From positions 53,931,592 to 53,995,591 of the forward strand of contig CM055097.1 of assembly GCA_029204225.1 (NCBI GenBank): a DNA stretch of 64,000 nt, written 5' to 3'. Below the pieces are notes generated by a model. The model was not told where the DNA came from, searched no databases, and worked only from the letters and a program-made list of their open reading frames with translations. Shown here piece by piece: positions 57,033 through 64,000 of this stretch. Numbering within the stretch: position 1 is the first letter of the stretch; every line of letters begins with the position of its first letter. This DNA comes from Diphasiastrum complanatum (taxonomy: Eukaryota; Streptophyta; Lycopodiopsida; Lycopodiales; Lycopodiaceae). Position numbers and translations under genes: made by a program.

Positions 57033-57470
57033 TGTTACAAACTACTACTTACTGCAAACCTCCAGGTGCCAGTTAACCACAAGAGACCGAACGATTCATG
57101 TTCCACCCCACCGTAGGACCTAATCCGGGTCCACCCTTCGTGCCCTGGCCTGTGACCGTGTCAAACGGGATCCGACTTCCCTCCTAGACGGCATCTCATA
57201 CCACCGCCTAGGCTCTCAGCCATCTCCTGCCTCAAGCTAGCATACATCCTGGCCGTGCACACGCTCTTCATCCACCTCCTCCTAGGTAGATAGAATGGAT
57301 GGCAAATGAGTCCTCCTCCCCTTGTATACCTCCAAGGAGAGAGACTCCAAGCCATGTGCACACCTAGATCACGACACGTGGCAACCATGTAGGTTCACGA
57401 GTCACCGGTCAAGTCTACAGGCCCAATCTCAAGTTTAGGGTTGGGACCCAAGGGAGTTGGGTCCCTAACA
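57033..57470 (-). repeat. 5' LTR of gypsy B
   Basis: On the plus strand it runs TGTTACAAAC...GTCCCTAACA, so the minus-strand ends are TGTTAGGGAC and TTGTAACA. At 438 bp it is a diverged homologue of the gypsy A LTR. Its outer edge cuts into the pol linker of copia F. Confidence 0.88.
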
Positions 57471-58611
57471 CTTGGTGTAGCCTCCAGAGTAGTAGATGGC
57501 TCCCGTTGCGGAGGTGTTGCCTCCAATTGATCATCGGCTTGCGCCTTCATTTGATTCTCCTCCTAAACAGGGGTTTCATCCAAACTTGGGAGAGGATTAT
57601 GAGGTTCTGATGACAGAACAGCCTCTCCCATTTTACTTACTTGATCTATGTGATCACTAGGGATGAGTTTACCAACAGCCTCTTGAGGGAGATTAGTGCC
57701 CTGGTTTAAATCATCAAATATTACATCTCTGCTACAAAAGACCTTCGAAATCAAATTGTACAAAACATAGTGCCCGGGTTTTATGTCATACCCCTGAAAT
57801 CGACACTTAACAGATCTATTGTCTAATTTCCTCCGGGTTTCAAGAGGAATTTGTGCATAGCAAAAAGAGCCAAATACTCTCAGGTGGGCAACATCAGGCT
57901 TAATTCCATAGAGTTTTTGATGAGGAGTAAGGCCATCCAGGGACTTATGAGGGGATATATTCTGAAGATACACAGCAGTACTTGCAGCATGTTCCCAAAA
58001 ATGATTAGGTAGATGTTTAGCTTTTATCATAGATAAGGCACACTCTACAATCATTCTGTTTTTCCTCTCTAAAACACCATTGTATTGATGTGAGTAGGAG
58101 GGAGTCAGCTGCTGAACAATTCCATGAATTTTACAAAAATTTATAAGTTCTGTAGAGATAAACTCACCACCCATGTCTGATCTGATTGACTTTATCTTCC
58201 CATTTATTTGATTCTCTACATAAGCTTTGAATTCCCTAAATTTTAAGAATGCTTCAGATTTTGCTTTAAGAAATAGATCCAAGAGAAACAGGAGAAATCA
58301 TCCATAAGCACCAAATAATAAAGGTTTTTTCCAATAGATTCAGTTTGAGCAGGTCCCCAAAGGTCCATGTGCACCAGTCCCAATGGAGATTCTGCCCTAT
58401 TTGATCTTTCTAAATGTGCCTTTTTATGGTGCTTTCCAAGAACACACCCTTCACAGATGCCCTTCAGTTCTGTTATATTTGGAAAACCAGTGACTACGTT
58501 TTTGTTGGACAAAAGTTTAAGTGCATCATTATTTAAGTGTCCATAACGTTGATGCCACAAAGAATTACAAACATCATGTGAGTACCCAGAAACAAATGCA
58601 CTTTCATTCAT
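57471..58611 (-). pseudogene. Copia F integrase, truncated
   Basis: On the minus strand: GAG-pre-integrase LWHQRYGHLNNDALKLLSNK with CEGCVLGKHH; core HMDLWGP; a frameshift near 58260; SIRSDMGGEFIS and SHQYNGVLERKN (D, D and E present); then HLRVFGSFCYAQIP and KCRFQGYDIKPGHY. A stop near 57563 lies in the linker that should lead to RT. At 57470 the sequence gives way to the LTR of gypsy B. RT, RNase H and 3' LTR are absent. Confidence 0.92.
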
Positions 58612-59940
58612 TTTGAATTTAAGTCTGTAAAGTTTATCTCATCCCCGAATTCCTTTCGCAACCACTGTTCCGGAAAAAGTTAGGATTAGACAATAGTCAC
58701 TGTAGAATTCAACTTTGTAGCCTGCATCTGTACACTTCCCTACACTTAATAGATTCTTAGTGAGATTAGGGATGAAGAGAGTGTCATTGATTATGAAATT
58801 TTTACCAGAATCAGAACATTTGAGATTAATGTTCCCCTTACCCAAGACTTGGTGAGTACTAGCATCCCCTAGTACGACCCGGCTTTCAGCACTGCTTCTT
58901 GTAAGGGTAGTGAACCAATCTTCATGATAACATATGTGTGAAGTGGCTCCACTATCTATTATCCAAAAATCTGATTCTTCTTCCTTGGTTACTAAAGATA
59001 AACCATTAAACACAAAAGTTTACTCATCAAGGTTTGCCACGTCTTTTTGCTTTTAAGGCTTGTGCCTTTAATGCACTGGTAGAAATTTTTACTCTGCAGT
59101 CATCTTTTGTATGACCTCCTTTTGTACAATAAAAATAAATCTTACTAGATTTAGGACTAGAAGAAGAAGTTATATTTGTTTCAGATTGTTGCTTCTTTTT
59201 CTTCTGACATACTTTTTCTAGGTGACCTGCCTTTCCACAAAAATTCCACAATTTCTTTTCCTTACTTGGAGTTAAGGTTTTAGAATTAGAGGTTACCAAT
59301 GCCTCATTAGTCCCCCGTGTCTTACCATAACTTTCCTGTGAAGACTCCTCTTGTAGCAAAAAATTTGCAAGAACCTCATAGGTGATCATTAAGCTCATTG
59401 ACATAACAGTTGTTCTAACTCCTCGGAAAGACTCAGGAAGACCATTCAACAATATAGGTATGAAATCTTCATCCAATATGTTTTTTTCAGCTTCCTTGAG
59501 CTCGGTCTTTAAGGAATTTAAACGTGCGAGATATTGGACAACTGTTTCAGAACTACTCAACTTAGAAGTTAGGAGCTTTTGTTGGAGCATAAAAACACGG
59601 TTATGTGAAGGCTTACCAAACATGTTCTGCAATGCCACCCATGCCTCTAATGTTGTCTTTGTACTATGGACCATCGGCAATAGTGCATCTACTACACAAC
59701 TTCAAAACACTCAATGCTTTCCGGTTTTTCCAACTAATTACCTGGAGAGTCAAGAGGAGGTTCAGAAGTAGAAACTTCCTGTGCAGTAGACTGCGTAGCT
59801 GGAAGGTTATCCTCAATCACATCCCATACGCCTGCAAGCTCCATAATAGTTGGGACTTTAATTTTCCAAATCTGATAATTTGTTCCATTTCACTTCTCAC
59901 TTTCAGAGAGAAATTGTGTTCCACTGATCTTGTCTCCCAT
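58612..59940 (-). pseudogene. Copia F gag and protease
   Basis: ATG at 59940 opens MGDKISGTQFLSESEK, then TGA where copia gags usually have Trp, then NGTNYQIWKIKVPTIMELAG. Two frame changes lie near 59700. Gag continues as TTLEAWVALQNMF, MLQQKLLTSKLSSSETVVQY and ILLNGLPESFRGVRTTV. Knuckle 1 is altered (WNFCGKAGHLEKVC, first Cys lost) and knuckle 2 reads YFYCTKGGHTKDDC. The protease WIIDSGATSHICY near 58960 keeps DSG and is followed by LFIPNLTKNLLSVGKC. Confidence 0.9.
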
Positions 59941-59961
59941 AATATAGAATCAGCATCCACA

Positions 59962-60450
59962 CTAGCTGAAAATCAGCGCATAACCAAGCTGTATAACAGC
60001 GTCAAAGCTGGCTGGAAATCAGCGCATAAACAGATTGTAAAACAATGTCAAAGTTGGCTGGACATCAATGCCAAAACTGACTGGACATCAACGTCAAAAC
60101 TGGCTGGAAATCAGCACATAAACAAACTGTAAAACAGCGTCAAAGCTGGTTGGAAATCATCGCCAAAGCTGGCTGGAAATCAGCACATAAACAGACTGTA
60201 AAACAACGTCAAAGCTGGCTGGAAATCAGTGCATAAACTGACTGTAAAATAGCGTCAAAGCTGGCTGGAAATCAGCACATAAATAGACTGTAAAACAGCG
60301 TCAAAGTTGGCTCGAAATCAGCGCACAAAGCTGGCTGGAAATCAGCACACAGACAAGCTGGAAATCGGCTCCCAATATGGCTAGAAATTGGCACTCAATC
60401 TGACTGGAAATTGGCGCTCAAACAGGCTGGAAATTAGCTCCAAAGTTTGC
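59962..60450. repeat. Tandem array in the leader of copia F
   Basis: Degenerate units contain GCTGGCTGGAAATCAGCGCA, then TAAACAGACTGTAAAACAGC and GTCAAA. Period is about 49 bp with shorter sub-units, roughly ten units in all. The units nearer the LTR lose the ACTGTAAAAC part and keep GCTGGAAATCGGC-like cores. It lies between primer site and gag on the element's 5' side. Confidence 0.85.
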
Positions 60451-60679
60451 ATTACCTACAAGGTATATACATCTTGCACAAGGAAACAAAAAGTGAATAG
60501 CTGTCCTAAAAGGATAAGCTCCACAATTTTGATGAAAACACTCCCAAAATCTGCAAAGCAACCTGATTTCCAGTCCATTCTCTACAAAAAAACGTCCCTG
60601 CTATCTAACACTTCCTACATGCAATAAATTTCAGGAAAGTAGAGGCGAATGATTAGACAATTCATGCACCTAAGCACCC
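60451..60679 (-). other. Rest of the copia F leader
   Basis: This is untranslated sequence between the tandem array and the primer site. It has no coding motif. Confidence 0.4.
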
Positions 60680-60691
60680 ACTCTGATACCA
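60680..60691 (-). promoter_or_regulatory. Primer-binding site of copia F (tRNA-iMet)
   Basis: The minus strand reads TGGTATCAGAGT, directly abutting the LTR end CCATCA. Confidence 0.82.
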
Positions 60692-61314
60692 TGATGGAAT
60701 TGTGCATTAAACAAAAGTTGAACACCCACAATTCACAGAAACATATATAAGAAGTAGAATAGAATGAAAAGGAGTCTTTTCTCTCATAGAATAGATGAAT
60801 GTCTTAGAGACTATGCTCTTTCCCTCGAGATCTCACAGCTTCTCTCACTGTTGGATAGAGGGAAGGCCTCTCTTATTTATACATACAACAATGAGAGAGA
60901 TGAAAAGCCAAAAACCCCAATATGGGCTACCCAAGAGCCAAACACCTAAGGTCATGGGAGCATTTGAAGTGCCAAAACACACTTAGAGGCCTCTTTTAGT
61001 TGGGAGCTGAAAAATAGGGACAGCCTTCTAATTTGAAAAAGAAATCCCTCCAAACTTGTAAATATGGACCAAAACTTATGTTTTGGTCCCTTGGTCCTTA
61101 AAACCAACTTTAAAGGCAAAACCCCACAATAACTTGACTTTAATATAAGAAGTCATGTCCACCAAGCTTAGAGAAGGCTCAAAGTATCAGGAGACTTTTT
61201 GCCCTGGGAGAAACCTCTAATGACCCCTAACAGCCGTTTAGGGCGTACTTTCTGGTACCTTGACTTTGCAATCAGAGCATCAACAGAGGAATCTCCACAT
61301 AGTGACTTCCAACA
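60692..61314 (-). repeat. 5' LTR of copia F
   Basis: The plus strand runs TGATGGAATT...GACTTCCAACA. On the minus strand it opens TGTTGGAAGT and ends TTCCATCA, an inverted terminal match of 7 of 8 bases. Length is 623 bp. A TATA box lies at 60874-60881. The 3' partner is missing. Confidence 0.75.
60874..60881 (-). promoter_or_regulatory. TATA box in the copia F LTR
   Basis: The minus strand reads GTATAAATAAG, about 435 bp from the outer LTR edge and 180 bp from the primer site. Confidence 0.5.
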
Positions 61315-62340
61315 AAACCTTGCTTTAAAAGGGCAACAGGTCTCATTGCAATATACTAGTACATGAAGGTAGAAAAACCTAAAGCAACTTTGATTGTTTC
61401 AGTTGACACAAAATTATTGATAATCAGTTGGCTGGCAGCAGCAATTCACTTTCTTTGATTCATGTAAGTCATCTAAGAGACTTTGTTTCTTGAACTATAA
61501 GAGAAATTTAACCAAAAGACATTCTAGAATTTAGAATGAAAAATCTCGCAATAAATTCTTTCTAGTCCCTAGGCTTCAGTTTTTTCCTTATCATTTCCCT
61601 CCCTGAGGCTCCCTCCATTCATGACGATACTTACATCCCTTTTTATGTATTTTATTATTCTAAGTATTGAACGGGTGCATACATTTGATACATTTAACAT
61701 GACCTAGAATGAAACATACAAAGAGACCTTCCATGTCGCCAACTAACAGCAAATACAGATTCATTCTAAGATCATGCTTCTCATGTTGTTCTTATCTAAA
61801 TGCTTGAGCAATGAGGAGGTGTAAATGGCATGGCATTGGCTTACCATGCATCTTACTCTCTTGGTTTTAGAAACTTGTGTATGGATTTATTCTGCAGAAC
61901 ATGTTTCTGATATCATTTTCTTCTTCACAGGCTGGAAGAACAAGGAGATTATTTTCTCAAGTGCTTTATGCACTCTTTTCCTTGTAGAATAAGTCATATG
62001 CTCTGTCGATTGAATATTAAAGTTTCTTACTCTTATTTATTTTTGTAAAGCATTGATCCAAGGATGTCAGACTCTGAAGCTTCAATCTCTACTTGTCTCA
62101 AACAATAGTATTTATTCTGAATTATGCATGTCTGCCTCTAACGTAGTCATATGATGATGATCAGTATTGACACACAAGTTTGATTCCATGGGGGACATGT
62201 GAAATGTTATCATTATATTTCTACTTCTTTGCAAAAAATATATGCAATTTGAAAACAACTTAGGTGTTGGATTGTTACAGTAGGTTAATATGCACTGTCA
62301 AGTACTTGTGGATAGTATACGATACCAATAAAGAGCTTAC
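61315..62340. other. Likely RRM-gene intron, nothing else recognised
   Basis: It lies immediately downstream (minus strand) of the donor GTAAGC of the exon at 62341. I searched for the next RRM block and did not find it. Confidence 0.3.
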
Positions 62341-62403
62341 ATTTAAAGCAGCTTTTGCTTTCAAGGCTGATGACTGATCTTTAAACACGACAAATGCCAC
62401 TGC
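62341..62403 (-). CDS. RRM-protein exon, RNP1 segment
   Basis: This 63-bp minus-strand exon has an acceptor preceded by a pyrimidine tract (TTTTTTCTTTTGAACAG) and donor GTAAGC. In phase 0 it encodes 21 residues, AVAFVVFKDQSSALKAKAAL plus Asn. AVAFVVF is an RNP1-like strand and SALKAKAALN fits RRM alpha-2 ('SAxxAxxxLN'). From memory, plant two-RRM scw1-like proteins have an exon of the same length and phase at this place in their first RRM. The exon is on the same strand as, and upstream of, the exons at 6.9-7.1 kb. It could belong to a separate RRM gene. Confidence 0.65.
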
Positions 62404-62828
62404 CTGTTCAAAAGAAAAAAGATCAGCACTGTTGTACCACAAAAAGAAAACCCACAATAACTTACACAATGAGAAGACATCAAGGTCGCCAATGAATTAG
62501 TTTCATCAATCAAGCACAAGCAGGATGCATGACAGGCAGGATCTCCAAACAACACACCATATCCCTAAAGAAACAAGCTTTCTTCACTAAGTATGATACC
62601 ATTCAAAACAATAAAACTTTTTCACCCTACTTGAATGGCCAACTCTCTGGTTTCACCATGATCACATGTCTGGACCTTCAAGTCAGCCATAATATTCTTT
62701 AAGCTTGACATATATCCATGCAGCAATGGCCCTCATAATTGATTTGCCAGTCCCTGCCAAATGAGCACTTTGACTCTCTAGAACCTCTTTCCAGTATTGC
62801 CTAAGTCTGCTAATCACTAGATTACACC
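62404..62828. other. Likely upstream intron of the RRM gene
   Basis: It begins with the acceptor of the exon at 62341-62403 and ends at the LTR of gypsy I. A minus-strand frame at 62361-62555 shows no RRM motif. Confidence 0.3.
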
Positions 62829-63494
62829 TGTCATTGTGTTGCACACAAGCTCACAAACCCTAAGCAATTACACAAAATTACCCAGCAAATCCGTCACTTT
62901 ATTAATCCCAAGCAAATGTACATAGATCAACAAGCAAACATGAGAGTTCTGATGAAAGTCTCCTCCCAACCATAGCTGCATAGGAATACCATAATCATAA
63001 TGAGGAATGCCTGACAAGGCTCACCCTATATCCCCTCAAGCACCCCTTAACCCTAACACATCCTAACGTCGACACATGGCAAACTCCATGCACAGCCGAC
63101 ACTTGCCACTTGGCAGTACCCTGACACATAGGCAAGCTAGTAGGTGGACAGTCTGACACGTGTCACTCATGCATTGGACCAAGTGTCCCAATGAGGATAT
63201 GACACATGTCCTGTTGACCCGTCCATTGACTGTCTGACAAGTGTCACTCATGCACTAGACCAAGTGTCCCAGTGAGCATGTGACATGTGTCACGTTGACC
63301 AGTCAACCCTTCCTACCTTTTAGGAGGTCAGTCCAGCAGACTCTCCCCCCTTGGTCATCTCGCATTTAGTCACTATAACAAATATTTACATTGCAATTTA
63401 CAATTGTCTCCACAGGCCGGTGACTTAGCCATTTACAATTTAATAATTACAATTTACCATACATTGGGCAAAGGGATTCAAAGTACATGTGACA
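62829..63494 (-). repeat. 3' LTR of gypsy I
   Basis: On the minus strand it opens TGTCACATGT right after a purine tract and ends CACAATGACA, a 5-bp inverted terminus TGTCA. Length is 666 bp. It includes an 81-bp tandem duplication. The left edge is inferred from the terminal repeat. Confidence 0.6.
63151..63310. repeat. 81-bp tandem duplication inside the LTR
   Basis: Units at 63151-63231 and 63232-63310 share GTCTGACA.GTGTCACTCA and GACCAAGTGTCCCA. They contain palindromes such as GACACGTGTC. Confidence 0.8.
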
Positions 63495-63508
63495 TCCCTT
63501 CCCTCCTC
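63495..63508 (-). other. Polypurine tract of gypsy I
   Basis: The minus strand reads GAGGAGGGAAGGGA between the pol stop and the LTR start. Confidence 0.65.
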
Positions 63509-64000
63509 AGATGACATCGTCCTCGATGGCAAAGTCTGGATACTGTGCATGCAACCCATGCGCGGTCTCCCAGGTAGCATCACTGAGAGGTCGTCCATGC
63601 CATGCAACCAAGTACTCACGGAGCAAACGATTCCGCAACCGTCTATGCCTCCGGTCCAATACTCTCGCTGGTCCATGCATCACCTCCCCATGCTCCTGAA
63701 ACAATACAAGGCCATCAGCCAACAAGTTATCACCATCATGTAAAACCTTCTTTAAGCGTGAAACGTGAAAAACAGGATGAGCCTTACAACCAACAGGCAA
63801 ATCCAATTCATAAGCAACGCTATTAATCTTTTTAACAATTTTCCAAGGTCCACAGTATCTAGGTGACAGCTTATAACACTTCCCTGTCTTTAGGGTTTTG
63901 AATCTTGATAAATATCATATCTCCTTCCTCGAACTCTCTTGGCATACGATCCAGATCAGCATATGTCTTTGCCCGATCCATCGCCGCTTTTACATTTTCC
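63509..64000 (-). pseudogene. Gypsy I integrase tail with chromodomain, continues off the right edge
   Basis: Minus strand from 64000: AMDRAKTYADLDRMPREFEE and GDMIFIKI, a frameshift near 63890, KLSPRYCGPWKIVKKINSVA, AYELDLPVGCKAHPVFHVSR, then a chromodomain (REYLVAWHGRPLSDATWE) ending DFAIEDDVI. The order is that of a chromovirus integrase C-terminus. The rest of pol lies outside the window. It is close in layout to C and H but a different family. Confidence 0.88.

Noticed and set aside
59962-60450. CRISPR-like regular repeats
   Set aside because: Units are degenerate and contiguous, without unique spacers. They lie in the leader of a copia element in a plant genome.
61400-62330. Next exon of the RRM gene close to the 62-kb exon
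   Set aside because: Searched the minus strand for the expected RRM end block and splice sites and found nothing convincing.

Overview
The window reads as nuclear DNA of a vascular land plant with a transposon-dense genome. The evidence is chromodomain Ty3/gypsy elements, Ty1/copia elements primed by initiator-methionine tRNA, Tat/Athila-type primer sites, BED-finger hAT transposases, a LINE remnant, long GA/GT/CT microsatellites and spliceosomal exons. The species cannot be named from the sequence. No organellar, bacterial, tRNA, rRNA or CRISPR feature was seen.

Host gene: three short minus-strand exons look like real host coding sequence. Exons at 7022-7140 and 6853-6922 are joined in phase across a 99-bp GC-AG intron and encode most of an RNA-recognition motif (RRM). 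A 63-bp exon at 62341-62403 encodes the RNP1 part of another RRM. Strand and order fit one two-RRM gene read from right to left. In that case about 55 kb between the exons is intron filled with nested transposons. The link between the two ends is an inference.

Layout from left to right: leader, primer site and LTR of a minus Tat/Athila-like element (1-1458); a gag scrap; a copia RNase H end with its 3' LTR (2068-3359); a degraded gypsy RNase H/integrase (3365-4600); RRM exons (6.9-7.1 kb); a LINE piece (7.84-8.6 kb); a microsatellite block running into a hAT transposase pseudogene (10.67-12.3 kb); Tat-like LTR debris and an unrecognised ORF (12.5-14.7 kb); a long stretch with little recognisable (14.7-24.7 kb) holding a gypsy tail and a copia RT scrap; chromovirus C (+, 25.9-30.48 kb) fused tail-to-tail to gypsy A (-, 30.48-35.6 kb); a second hAT gene broken by chromovirus H (36.36-43.35 kb); copia G (+, 43.9-46.06 kb); copia E (+, about 46.5-50.88 kb) fused tail-to-tail to gypsy D (-), which is fused to gypsy B (-, to 57.47 kb); copia F (-, to 61.3 kb); the second RRM exon; and the 3' end of gypsy I (-, 62.83 kb to the right edge).

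No transposon is intact. Every LTR element keeps at most one LTR in the window, and all carry stops, frameshifts, deletions or altered catalytic residues. Three copia elements stop just after integrase. Gypsies B and D both end at the same RNase H motif. Unexplained structure includes nested hairpins in the leaders of A and B, a tandem array in the leader of F, and several palindromic arrays that may be hAT ends.
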